13,230 nucleotides of DNA, taken from contig CAZSTZ010000198.1 of NCBI GenBank assembly GCA_964609515.1, positions 1 to 13,230 on the forward strand. Direction: 5' to 3'. Positions 4,963-11,496 of the stretch are shown piece by piece (the stretch's first letter is position 1; each line of letters begins with the position of its first letter). Under the pieces are notes generated by a model. That model saw only the letters and a list, made by a program, of their open reading frames with translations, ran no database searches and had not been told where the DNA came from. The position numbers and the translations under genes were made by a program. The stretch comes from CALKCV01 sp964609515 (GTDB lineage: Bacteria; Cyanobacteriota; Cyanobacteriia; Cyanobacteriales; Microcoleaceae).

Positions 4963-5457
4963 CTAAGACAAAGAATTGATAGCGTAGTCGAGGAGAGCGT
5001 TGTACTCAGTCAAAGCTTGAGCGGACATATCGCGAGGGGCGCAACCGCGATTGCGAGCGAAGCTGAGAGCTTCGACGTAAGGAGCGGTAGGCAGGCCCAG
5101 AGCGCGATAAACTTCGCGCTGACCGGCAATACCCCATTCATCCAAAGGACCGGTGCCGCCAACAACTAAGCAGTAGTTGATCAAGCGGAGGTAGTGCTTG
5201 ATATCGCGGAGGCACTTTTCTTTGAAGGTATCGGTAGAGTTGGCTTGACCTGCTTCGTTCAGGTAAGGATACTTTTTGATGCAAGCATCGTAAGCTTCCT
5301 TAGCAACTGCATCCAGGTTTCCGGCTAACTTTTCAGCAGCTTCCAGACGAGCGGCAGCGCGTTGGATGGAACCTTGTACGGACTCCAGATCGGAGGTGCT
5401 GGGGAAACGACCGGCTGCATCGGCAGAAGCGATCGCGGTGGTTAGAACTGATTTCAT
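4963..5457 (-). CDS. cpeA: C-phycoerythrin alpha subunit
   Basis: This 164-residue protein has exactly the standard CpeA length. The sequence opens MKSVLTTAIASADAAGRFPS followed by TSDLESVQGSIQRAAARLEA, as in known C-phycoerythrins. The two bilin attachment cysteines are C82 (KEKCLRDIKHYLR) and C139 (FARNRGCAPRDMS); C59 and C96 are further cysteines. It pairs with CpeB in the phycobilisome rod and absorbs green light. The frame is open to 5514, but the 19 extra residues are not family sequence. ATG 5457 has GGAG 11 bases upstream and gives the normal protein. The gene follows cpeB on the same strand but after an unusually long 366-base gap that contains a terminator, so it may have its own promoter. 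Codon use appears optimised, as expected for a very abundant protein. Confidence 0.97.
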   Translation of the reverse strand: MKSVLTTAIASADAAGRFPSTSDLESVQGSIQRAAARLEAAEKLAGNLDAVAKEAYDACIKKYPYLNEAGQANSTDTFKEKCLRDIKHYLRLINYCLVVGGTGPLDEWGIAGQREVYRALGLPTAPYVEALSFARNRGCAPRDMSAQALTEYNALLDYAINSLS

Positions 5458-5688
5458 CTCTTTACTATCTCCAAAAATCCTGTTAGGCAAAAAGTTGGAC
5501 ATTGTTGCGTCCATTCTGCAAAAAATGCGTAAAGTTGGCCTCGCCCGGTTATTTTAGCTTTTTAAGCTCGACACACTGGTTTTTCAAATCTCTTTACCTG
5601 TTTAATGCCGAACAATAGAGGTCGAAACTGGCCGCGCATCCCGACGTATTCTGACCAAAATAACGTTTACTTTATAAAAAGTGGGCTG

Positions 5689-5738
5689 GACTAACCATTT
5701 AAGCAACTTGAGCGCTTTGGTTAGATTTGTGGTTAGTC
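5689..5738. repeat. Nested inverted repeat between cpeB and cpeA
   Basis: GACTAACCA (5689-5697) and TGGTTAGTC (5730-5738) are perfect 9-bp arms around a 32-base centre. The centre contains AAGC (5701-5704) and GCTT (5714-5717), which can pair as an inner stem, and a further GGTTAG (5719-5724) that can compete for the left arm. The alternatives would allow two exclusive folds in the cpeA leader. Confidence 0.6.
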
Positions 5739-5760
5739 TAGTGTTGACTTAGGTTGATTG

Positions 5761-5797
5761 AAAAAAAAAAAAATTTGGCATAAGAGAATTAGCCAAA
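5761..5797 (-). terminator. Intrinsic terminator directly after cpeB
   Basis: On the minus strand TTTGGCTAA (5797 down to 5789), loop TTCTC, then TTA-T-GCCAAA (down to 5774) form a 9-bp stem with one bulged T. It is followed at once by 13 consecutive T (5773 to 5761). The stem begins 26 bases after the cpeB stop. Only the minus orientation has the T-run. This is a textbook rho-independent terminator in shape, although the stem is not very GC-rich. Confidence 0.75.
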
Positions 5798-5823
5798 ATC
5801 AGGTATGGCCAAAGCCAAAGGGA

Positions 5824-6384
5824 TTAGCTGAGAGCAGCAATCACGCGATCGAAGTAGCTACCTGCTTCAGCAACTAAGCTGGCGCAGCGATCTTCTACTA
5901 CAGGGGAACCCATTTTACGCAGTTTGGCACCTGCAAACTGTTCGCTGGGAGTATCTTGAATGTGAGCGGCGGCCTGGGCCTTCATAATTTGAACGGCGCG
6001 GGCGGCGGACTGAAGGGGAACTCCTAAAGCAATGTAGGTTTCTTTCAGACCGTTCAAGCAGCGATCTTCTAGAACTGAAGCATCACCAGCCAGTAAGGCG
6101 TAGGTAACATAGCGCAGAACGATTTCTCCATCGCGCAAGCAAGCAGCCATGCGGCGGTTGGGGTAGCAGTTACCACCAGCTTGAATCAGACCGGTGTTTT
6201 CGCAGATCATACCGGCAATGGCATCGGATACCATGCAGCTAGCGTTGCTAGCAATGGCGTTAACGGCATCCAGGCGACGGTTGCCAGCAGCGATGAACTC
6301 GCGTAGTTTTGCTAATTCTTCACCGCCGATAGGTGCGGTTTTGCTATCCGCAGTTACTACTGCTCTGGAAAATGCGTCAAGCAT
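5824..6384 (-). CDS. cpeB: C-phycoerythrin beta subunit
   Basis: The protein has 186 residues, two more than the common 184. MLDAFSRAVV, GNRRLDAVNAIASNASCMVS and RCASLVAEAGSYFDRVIAAL are diagnostic. Bilin sites are the doubly linking pair C50 and C61 (NASCMVSDAIAGMICEN), C82 (RRMAACLRDGE) and C167 (VVEDRCASL). N72 in GGNCYPNRR is the asparagine normally methylated in beta subunits. The C50/C61 pair with C167 rules out phycocyanin and phycoerythrocyanin. It forms the rod disc with CpeA. Extra residues lie near position 13-22 (DSKTAPIGGE). AAGGAG precedes ATG 6384 by 8 bases, a strong Shine-Dalgarno sequence unlike those of the lyase genes. A palindrome at 6508-6522 lies in the likely promoter. 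The downstream terminator separates it from cpeA. Confidence 0.97.
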   Translation of the reverse strand: MLDAFSRAVVTADSKTAPIGGEELAKLREFIAAGNRRLDAVNAIASNASCMVSDAIAGMICENTGLIQAGGNCYPNRRMAACLRDGEIVLRYVTYALLAGDASVLEDRCLNGLKETYIALGVPLQSAARAVQIMKAQAAAHIQDTPSEQFAGAKLRKMGSPVVEDRCASLVAEAGSYFDRVIAALS

Positions 6385-6507
6385 CGAGCTCTCCTTAAAT
6401 AGTTGTTTTCATTGTTTTCATTCAATTGAGCCAGTCAACTTTTGATGACCGACTGAGTTCCAAGATACAGATAAAGTTCTGCTTCTGTCTTATTTATGAG
6501 AAAGAAA

Positions 6508-6522
6508 GTTACAATTTGTAAC
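6508..6522 (-). promoter_or_regulatory. 15-bp palindrome in the cpeB upstream region, candidate operator
   Basis: GTTACAATTTGTAAC is a perfect palindrome (arms of 7 around one T), 124 bases upstream of the cpeB start. It lies close to a possible -10 box (TAAATA at about 6496-6501 on the minus strand), where a dimeric activator or repressor would bind. It does not match the NtcA pattern GTA-N8-TAC, nor the direct-repeat RpaB (HLR1) pattern. Phycoerythrin genes are often light-colour regulated, but I cannot name the regulator. Confidence 0.5.
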
Positions 6523-6561
6523 ATTTTTGCTGAAGTTGGCCATAAAATAGCCAAAAGGGAA

Positions 6562-6620
6562 TGGCCCGTTTTAGCAGACAAGCCCGGCCACTTAGTGGGC
6601 CTTGGTAAGGAAACGGGCCA
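6562..6620. repeat. GC-rich inverted repeat with nested stem upstream of cpeB
   Basis: TGGCCCGTTT (6562-6571) and AAACGGGCCA (6611-6620) form a perfect 10-bp stem. Within the 39-base centre CCAC (6588-6591) and GTGG (6595-6598) form a small hairpin that extends through one bulged base. The TTGGC/GCCAA pair at 6536-6554 lies beside it. The region has more TGGCC/GGCCA words than its AT-rich neighbours. Confidence 0.6.
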
Positions 6621-6669
6621 GGCCAAGGTTTGTGGTTGAAGAGCTGGGGCGATCGCTTTGCTTTTTGGC

Positions 6670-6704
6670 AATAGGGAATGAGGAATGGGGAATGGGGAAT
6701 GGGG
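6670..6704. repeat. STRR heptamer array AATGGGG, five units
   Basis: Units are AATAGGG, AATGAGG, AATGGGG, AATGGGG and AATGGGG. The array ends 48 bases before the start of the TPR-FkbM gene. It is the same repeat family as the array at 2821-2848. Confidence 0.9.
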
Positions 6705-6752
6705 ATTTGTTAGTAAATAAATTGGAAACCTAGTTAGTAAAAATTAGAAATC

Positions 6753-8024
6753 ATGGAATCAATAGAAAACGTTTTTCAGCAAGCAGTTAAGCATCAAAAA
6801 AATGGCGAACTAGAAAAAGCTGAGGCTCTTTATCTCGATATTTTGAAAAGAAAGAGCAATCATATTAACTCTCTGGTGAACCTGGGAATAATTTATAAAG
6901 CTAGAGGGGAGATAGAAACAGCGATCGGGCTATATAAACTGGCATTATCTCTAGAACCAGATGACCCAATAACATTAACTAATTTATGTCGGGCTTTGCG
7001 ACAATTAGACCGCTTAGATGAGGCACTTTTTTATGGCAAGAGAACGTTAACAATTCAACCCAATTCATTAGATGTGTGTCAAAATGTCGGTAATATTCTA
7101 ATTCAACAAGGTAAATTAGAAGAAGCTCTCCAATATTTTCGTCATCTCTTAAAAATATCTCCCAACGATGCCGATGCCCAAGCTTCTATCGGCAACATTT
7201 TGGTGCGACAAAATCAACTGGAAGAAGGGAAATATGAATTAGAAAAAGCGTTGAAATTGAATCCCAACGACCTAAATACCCGGAGATGGTTGGCTGTTGT
7301 GAATAGATTATTGAAAGGTCAAACAAAACTGAAATTTTTCTATCAAGAGATGCCGATAAAATTTGAGATAACCAGCAGAAATATTGGTCCGGCAATGTAT
7401 CATGTAAGCGGTACTTTTTATGAATTGAAAGAATTGGAAATTATTCGTAAAAATATTAGGGCTAAAGATGTCATAGTCGATGTGGGCAGCAACACCGGGA
7501 ATCATTTAGTCTATTTTGCTAAGATTATGAAAGCCGGCAAAGTCATTCCCATAGAGTTTCATCCAGAGACAATCGAGCTGTTAAAAAGACACATAGATTT
7601 TAATGAAATTGAGAATGCAGACTTATCTAAATTAGGCTATGCCGTGGGTAAAGAAAAGGGGGAATTTATTCTGGCAGAACATCCGGCAAACGATTTATGT
7701 TTGACAGAAGTTTTTGCAAGCGATCGCCACAATAACTCTTATCAATATCGAGGCGATCGGGATACAAAAATCGAGATTATCCCCTTAGACGAACTGATAG
7801 AAGAAAAAGTTGATTTTCTCAAGATAGATGTAGAAGGATTAGAATTAGACGTATTAGAAGGAGCAAAAAATATCTTTTTAAAATTCAGACCGGATGCGAT
7901 GGTTGAAGTCAAAAAAGCCAACAAAAAATCATTTTTCTATTGGCTAGAAAAAATGGGATATCGAGTTGTCGAAGATATTAAATACTGGAGTTATAGTAAC
8001 TTTTATATCCAACCAATAGAATAG
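6753..8024 (+). CDS. TPR-repeat protein fused to an FkbM-family methyltransferase
   Basis: The protein has 423 residues in two parts. Residues 4-185 form about five tetratricopeptide repeats (for example INSLVNLGIIYKARGEIETA at 38-57 and EALQYFRHLLKISPNDADAQ at 124-143). Residues 200-415 are an FkbM-type SAM-dependent methyltransferase. Motif I is DVGSNTGNH at 243-251, an acidic residue after the second strand lies in IPIEFHPE (265-272), and the family signature KIDVEGLELDVLEGA is at 357-371. FkbM domains methylate hydroxyl groups on sugars or natural products. In cyanobacteria such TPR fusions are often linked to glycan or glycosyltransferase work, but the substrate here is unknown. There is no signal peptide or membrane segment. 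ATG 6753 lacks a clear Shine-Dalgarno sequence. The gene stands alone between the cpeB promoter region and the antiporter gene. Confidence 0.88.
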   Translation: MESIENVFQQAVKHQKNGELEKAEALYLDILKRKSNHINSLVNLGIIYKARGEIETAIGLYKLALSLEPDDPITLTNLCRALRQLDRLDEALFYGKRTLTIQPNSLDVCQNVGNILIQQGKLEEALQYFRHLLKISPNDADAQASIGNILVRQNQLEEGKYELEKALKLNPNDLNTRRWLAVVNRLLKGQTKLKFFYQEMPIKFEITSRNIGPAMYHVSGTFYELKELEIIRKNIRAKDVIVDVGSNTGNHLVYFAKIMKAGKVIPIEFHPETIELLKRHIDFNEIENADLSKLGYAVGKEKGEFILAEHPANDLCLTEVFASDRHNNSYQYRGDRDTKIEIIPLDELIEEKVDFLKIDVEGLELDVLEGAKNIFLKFRPDAMVEVKKANKKSFFYWLEKMGYRVVEDIKYWSYSNFYIQPIE

Positions 8025-8099
8025 AGCTAAAAATTTTAGTTAAAGTAGAGAAAAAATCGGGACTGGGAATTAGAGCCAGAAAATAAAATGGTATTAATA

Positions 8100-8129
8100 T
8101 TGACAATCGCAGTTTACCTCGGTTAGGAT
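8100..8129 (+). promoter_or_regulatory. Candidate sigma70-type promoter for the antiporter gene
   Basis: TTGACA (8100-8105), an 18-base spacer and TAGGAT (8124-8129) lie about 32 bases upstream of ATG 8162. The -35 box is perfect; the -10 box matches four of six consensus bases. The position suits a short leader for the antiporter gene. No terminator with a T-run lies between the methyltransferase gene and this site; only an AT-rich CTAAAAATTTTAG palindrome follows the methyltransferase stop. Confidence 0.4.
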
Positions 8130-8161
8130 GGGGGCAAATTTTCTCTAATCGAGATAGAAAA

Positions 8162-9115
8162 ATGTCAGAGATACTGATTTGGTCCATAGTTCTCTTCGTG
8201 AGCTTAGTAGTGCTGTCAAAGTCAGCCGACTTTTTTACAGATGCTTCCGAACAGATAGGAATTTATTTTGGGATTCCTCCATTTATTGTGGGGGTAACAA
8301 TTGTAGCGATAGGCACTTCCCTGCCGGAATTAATCTCCTCCCTAGTAGCAGTTTATTCAGATGCGGGAGAAATTGTAGTTGGAAACGTCGTTGGTTCCAA
8401 TATTGCCAACATTTTTCTGATTCTCGGAGTCGCCGCGCTGATTAGCGGTTTATTAAACATAGAATACGATTTAGTAAGCGTCGATTTGCCATTATTTGTG
8501 GGGTCGGCATTTTTACTGGGTTTAACAGTTTGGGATGGCAAATACACCGTAGGCGAAGCCATTTTGTCCCTAGCAGGATATGTGGTTTATACCTTTTATG
8601 CAGTGAACGTCAGAAAAGACGATCCTGAAGAAGATGCTTCAGAAGAAGAAGAAGCTACAACAAAATCATTCCCTGTTAAAGAATTTGCGATTTTGGCATT
8701 AAGTTCGCTGTTTATTTTTGTTGGGGCGAAATACACCATCGATTCGGCAGTCAAAATCTCGGAAATTCTCAATATCGGCAAAGAAATTATTGCCGTTAGT
8801 GCGGTAGCGTTGGGTACTTCTTTACCCGAATTAATTGTAACTATCAATCAAGCGAAAAAAGGAAACCCAGAAGTTGCTATAGGTAACGTCTTAGGTTCCA
8901 ACATTTTTAATGCCTTTGTGGTAATGGGATTGCCCGGTTTAACGGGAAGGTTGGTTATTCCCGAGAATATTCTTGAGAGTGGGTTGTTAGTAATGTTGGC
9001 AGGAACGGTTTTATTCTTCTTCGTCACCCAAGACGAACAAGTAACCAAATGGGAAGGATTCCTATTTTTCCTATTTTATGCTTGGTTTATTGGCAACTTG
9101 TTTGGTATTTTGTAG
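8162..9115 (+). CDS. Calcium/sodium antiporter, CaCA superfamily (YrbG-like)
   Basis: The protein has 317 residues and two homologous halves of about five membrane helices each, in opposite topology. The alpha-1 repeat has GTSLPELISS at 51-60 with GNVVGSNIANIF at 74-85; the alpha-2 repeat has GTSLPELIVT at 218-227 with GNVLGSNIFNAF at 241-252. The Glu in each GTSLPEL and the Asn in each GSN line the ion site in this family. A cytoplasmic acidic loop (RKDDPEEDASEEEEATT, about 151-167) joins the halves. The protein is expected to exchange Ca2+ for Na+ or H+ across the plasma or thylakoid membrane; ion choice is not readable here. The length is normal for prokaryotic members (300-370). ATG 8162 follows GAGAT. 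A hairpin terminator lies 12 bases after the stop. Confidence 0.93.
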   Translation: MSEILIWSIVLFVSLVVLSKSADFFTDASEQIGIYFGIPPFIVGVTIVAIGTSLPELISSLVAVYSDAGEIVVGNVVGSNIANIFLILGVAALISGLLNIEYDLVSVDLPLFVGSAFLLGLTVWDGKYTVGEAILSLAGYVVYTFYAVNVRKDDPEEDASEEEEATTKSFPVKEFAILALSSLFIFVGAKYTIDSAVKISEILNIGKEIIAVSAVALGTSLPELIVTINQAKKGNPEVAIGNVLGSNIFNAFVVMGLPGLTGRLVIPENILESGLLVMLAGTVLFFFVTQDEQVTKWEGFLFFLFYAWFIGNLFGIL

Positions 9116-9127
9116 GGGATAAAATTT

Positions 9128-9167
9128 GATTAGTTCAGAATTTAGATTGCTAAATTCCGAACTAATC
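9128..9167. terminator. Bidirectional hairpin terminator between convergent genes
   Basis: Arms GATTAGTTCAGAATTTAG (9128-9145) and CTAAATTCCGAACTAATC (9150-9167) pair over 18 positions with a single mismatch and a 4-base loop. The hairpin fills the 59-base gap between the antiporter stop and the end of the mscS-type gene. TTTGG follows on the plus strand and AAATTTTATCC on the minus strand, so the T-runs are short. Confidence 0.75.
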
Positions 9168-9174
9168 TTTGGGG

Positions 9175-10308
9175 TTACATAGTAACAGGAGACTCTACAT
9201 AGATATTTGGTTCTTGCATGGAAAAGTCAATACCAAAACCTTTTAATTCTTTAGAAATATTATTATTAGCTATTTCTAAAAGGCGCTTTCTAAGCTGAAT
9301 AGAATTTTCGCTAGAACCTAAAATAAAAAAGGTTACTCTAGCGCGACTTTTGCCGGTACTTTCATGGTCAAATACGGCAATTTTAGTGCTACCCGGGTCG
9401 ATACCAAACAAAGAATCGGTACTTTTTTTAACTACCTGCTGAACTAAAGCTTCTTCTCGTTCTTCTAATTTTCTAATAAAATCGAGATAGAGTAAAACCA
9501 TTACCTTTTTACCACGGGTAATATTTTCAACTTGCATCTCGGCTAATTGACCGTTGGGGATAATAATTAAAGTCCCTTTGGCGGCGGCGCGAACTTTAGT
9601 CGATCGCAAACCAATAGATTCAACCCTACCGTACAAACCCTCTTTACCGTACACGCCATTATTAGTCAAACGAATATATTCTCCTGGCACAAAAGGACGA
9701 TCTAAATACAAAACTATGGTACCCAAAAGCTGTTCTAAAGTCTTAGAAGCAGCAAAACTAATAGCCAAACCGCCAATAGAAACGCCGGCTAACAAACCGG
9801 TTAGGGGAAACCTTTGACTTTGGGCGTAAGCTATAACAGCAATTAAGCCAATAATAACGTTGGCGAAGGTTTCAAAAACTAATAACAATTCGTCAACTTC
9901 TAAACCTGATTTCCGAAGTAATTGAATACCATATATTCGCACGAACTGACGAAATAAACGGGAAGCCAACCAGGCAACGCTGATGACTACCCCTAAATCG
10001 ATGAAAGGATTAATAAAGTTATATAAAACTTCATATTTTTTAAGCCAGATTAAAGACCAAGAAATTAAGATAAAGGTGCCGGAAACTTGGAATGATTTTT
10101 CCAAGGGAAGGATAAAGTTGTTAGAAATTTCTTTTCCCTGGGAAGGCGAAAATTTGTTAATAATTAGTTGCACCAAACCGGGGGTATATCGCCCTATCAA
10201 AATTGACAAAAGGGCAAACAATAAGAAAATGACGTAATGAGGAATATTAGACTCATACAGGATTTTGTAGAGTTGAGAAAAGGTATCAAATTGATTGAAA
10301 AAATCCAT
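9175..10308 (-). CDS. MscS-family mechanosensitive channel, second gene of a tandem pair
   Basis: The 377-residue protein has predicted membrane helices near 23-50, 72-90, 103-118 and 147-162. They are followed by the pore-type helix 170-205, which contains LAGVSIGGLAISFAASKTLE, then QLLGTIVLYLDRPF. The beta domain starts at GEYIRL and includes GRVESIGLRSTKVR at 227-240 and the C-terminal alpha/beta region. MscS channels open under membrane tension to release solutes during hypo-osmotic shock; many cyanobacterial members have extra N-terminal helices, as here. The start codon lies 8 bases after the stop of the upstream paralogue and has no clear Shine-Dalgarno sequence, which suggests translational coupling. 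It carries an insertion relative to its neighbour at 216-226 (NNGVYGKEGLY). The C-terminus EPNIYVESPVTM almost repeats that of the paralogue. Confidence 0.9.
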   Translation of the reverse strand: MDFFNQFDTFSQLYKILYESNIPHYVIFLLFALLSILIGRYTPGLVQLIINKFSPSQGKEISNNFILPLEKSFQVSGTFILISWSLIWLKKYEVLYNFINPFIDLGVVISVAWLASRLFRQFVRIYGIQLLRKSGLEVDELLLVFETFANVIIGLIAVIAYAQSQRFPLTGLLAGVSIGGLAISFAASKTLEQLLGTIVLYLDRPFVPGEYIRLTNNGVYGKEGLYGRVESIGLRSTKVRAAAKGTLIIIPNGQLAEMQVENITRGKKVMVLLYLDFIRKLEEREEALVQQVVKKSTDSLFGIDPGSTKIAVFDHESTGKSRARVTFFILGSSENSIQLRKRLLEIANNNISKELKGFGIDFSMQEPNIYVESPVTM

Positions 10309-10316
10309 ATTTTAAA

Positions 10317-11420
10317 TTAAATTGTAATGGGAGAATCAACGTAAATATTAGGTTCTTCGATTTCAAAGCTAATGCCGTAGTCTTTAAGTTTGATGGTCAT
10401 ATTTTGACGGGCATTATCGAGGAGTTGGCGGCGCAAGTCCATAGAAATTTTACCCGAACTCAGAATAAAAAAGGTAATTTGAACTTGAGTAGTTTCTTCT
10501 CCGTTTGTGTTGTTTAAATTTCTAAATTTGATGTCGGTACTGCGGGTGTCGATGCCAAAAATGTCGATGGTACTTTCTAAGATAACTTCGCGAATTAAAG
10601 CTTGTTCTTCTGGGGCGATCGCCCGAGAGAAAGTTAAGTACAAAATAGACATTACTTTCTTAGCGCCGCTGAAGTTTTCTATATTCATTTGAGTTAAAGA
10701 ATTGTTAGGGACTATGGTTAAAGTTCCTTTGCCAGAAGTTCTGATTTTAGTAGAACGCAAACCAATAGATTCGACGCGACCAAAAGTTCCATCTGGCAAA
10801 CCAATATAGTCATCGACAATAAAGGGGCGATCGATATAAAGCACGATGCCGCCTAATAATTGACTTAATGTATTTTGGGCGGCAAAAGCAACTGCTAATC
10901 CTCCAACTCCCAAACTGGCGATGATGCCAAATACGTTGATTTGATGAGTTTGGGCAAAGATAATTATTGCGATGACGATAATGGTAAAGTTGGTAATAAA
11001 TTTACCTGTAATTAAGAGTTCGCTATTAACTTGACGACCTTGTTTTAAGGCTATTTCTATTAGATAAACGTCGAACAATTCTTTAAATATTCGAGAAGTT
11101 AACCAGGTCGCGGTAATAGTTAGGGTTAAACTCAGAGCAATTTCTAATAAAGTAAGTTTGCCATAAGGGGTTAAAATTAGAAAAGTTATTTGGGCGATCG
11201 CCAGACTAATTACTACTGCAATTAATCTTTGATAAGGGTTAACTATTTTCTCAAAAGCTTCTCGAAAATTAGGAGAAATAAATTTACCAATAAACGAGAT
11301 AATTAGTTTGGGAAGCTGACTGATACCGAGAACAGCTATGATGGTTGCTATTCCCATCAATCCTATTTGGATTAATCTTTGGATATCTAGTTCTATTACT
11401 TCGGGAAAATAAGTATTCAT
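10317..11420 (-). CDS. MscS-family mechanosensitive channel, first gene of a tandem pair
   Basis: The 367-residue protein has hydrophobic segments at about 14-46, 64-85, 88-108 and 137-157, then the conserved pore helix and linker (GVGGLAVAFAAQNTLSQLLG at 171-190, GIVLYIDRPF at 191-200). The beta domain includes FGRVESIGLRSTKIR at 213-227, and the protein ends EPNIYVDSPITI. It is clearly a paralogue of the following gene: the pore segment, the beta domain and the C-terminus align, whereas the N-terminal helices differ. AAAGGA lies 9 bases before ATG 11420, so this is the leading gene of the pair. A terminator-like hairpin (11454-11485) separates it from the small gene upstream. Expected location is the plasma membrane, acting as a tension-gated solute release channel. 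Confidence 0.9.
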   Translation of the reverse strand: MNTYFPEVIELDIQRLIQIGLMGIATIIAVLGISQLPKLIISFIGKFISPNFREAFEKIVNPYQRLIAVVISLAIAQITFLILTPYGKLTLLEIALSLTLTITATWLTSRIFKELFDVYLIEIALKQGRQVNSELLITGKFITNFTIIVIAIIIFAQTHQINVFGIIASLGVGGLAVAFAAQNTLSQLLGGIVLYIDRPFIVDDYIGLPDGTFGRVESIGLRSTKIRTSGKGTLTIVPNNSLTQMNIENFSGAKKVMSILYLTFSRAIAPEEQALIREVILESTIDIFGIDTRSTDIKFRNLNNTNGEETTQVQITFFILSSGKISMDLRRQLLDNARQNMTIKLKDYGISFEIEEPNIYVDSPITI

Positions 11421-11453
11421 TAAAATTATCCTTTTACTAATTAAATTTTCTCA

Positions 11454-11485
11454 AAAACCGGGTTGAGGGAACAAAACCCGGTTTT
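11454..11485. terminator. Hairpin terminator between the small Cys-rich gene and the mscS pair
   Basis: AAAACCGGG (11454-11462) and CCCGGTTTT (11477-11485) are perfect 9-bp arms around 14 bases. On the minus strand the stem begins 11 bases after the stop of the 68-residue gene and is followed by TGAGAAAATTTAA. On the plus strand the arm is followed by ATTATTTTTGTTTATT, a better T-rich tail. Hairpins built on this AACCGGGTT core are frequent in cyanobacterial intergenic DNA. Confidence 0.7.
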
Positions 11486-11496
11486 ATTATTTTTGT

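Larger units (their letters stand above)
5458..5823. other. Unusually long cpeB-cpeA intergenic region (366 bases)
   Basis: No open frame in this stretch looks like protein. It holds, in the direction of transcription, a terminator (5761-5797), a nested inverted repeat (5689-5738) and an untranslated leader for cpeA with a Shine-Dalgarno sequence. A TATAAA at about 5672-5677 on the minus strand could be a -10 box, but I find no good -35 partner, so I do not call a promoter. Confidence 0.6.
6385..6752. other. Divergent intergenic region upstream of cpeB and of the TPR-FkbM gene
   Basis: These 368 bases hold the cpeB leader and promoter area (6385 to about 6540), a GC-rich imperfect palindrome (6562-6620), a HIP1 site (6649-6656) and a heptamer array (6670-6704). 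The cpeB leader contains a short direct repeat, GAAAACAAT then GAAAACAAC. Minus-strand TAAATA at about 6496-6501 and TATCTT at about 6462-6467 are possible -10 boxes; I cannot choose between them. A 78-codon minus frame at 6435-6671 is not protein-like. Confidence 0.6.

Noticed and set aside
5458..5514. N-terminal extension of CpeA by 19 residues
   Set aside because: Known CpeA proteins begin MKSV and have 164 residues, and a Shine-Dalgarno sequence sits just before the internal ATG.
5640..5700. Own promoter for cpeA
   Set aside because: TATAAA near 5672-5677 on the minus strand has no convincing -35 hexamer at 16-19 bases, so a promoter cannot be called from sequence alone.
4963..6384. Alternative identity as phycoerythrocyanin (pecBA) or phycocyanin (cpcBA)
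   Set aside because: The beta subunit has the C50/C61 doubly linking pair and the alpha subunit has C139 as well as C82, which are phycoerythrin features; adjacent lyases are also cpe-type.
6435..6671. 78-codon minus-strand frame upstream of cpeB
   Set aside because: It has a proline- and tryptophan-rich composition unlike a folded protein, covers the promoter palindrome and GC-rich repeats, and has no ribosome-binding site.
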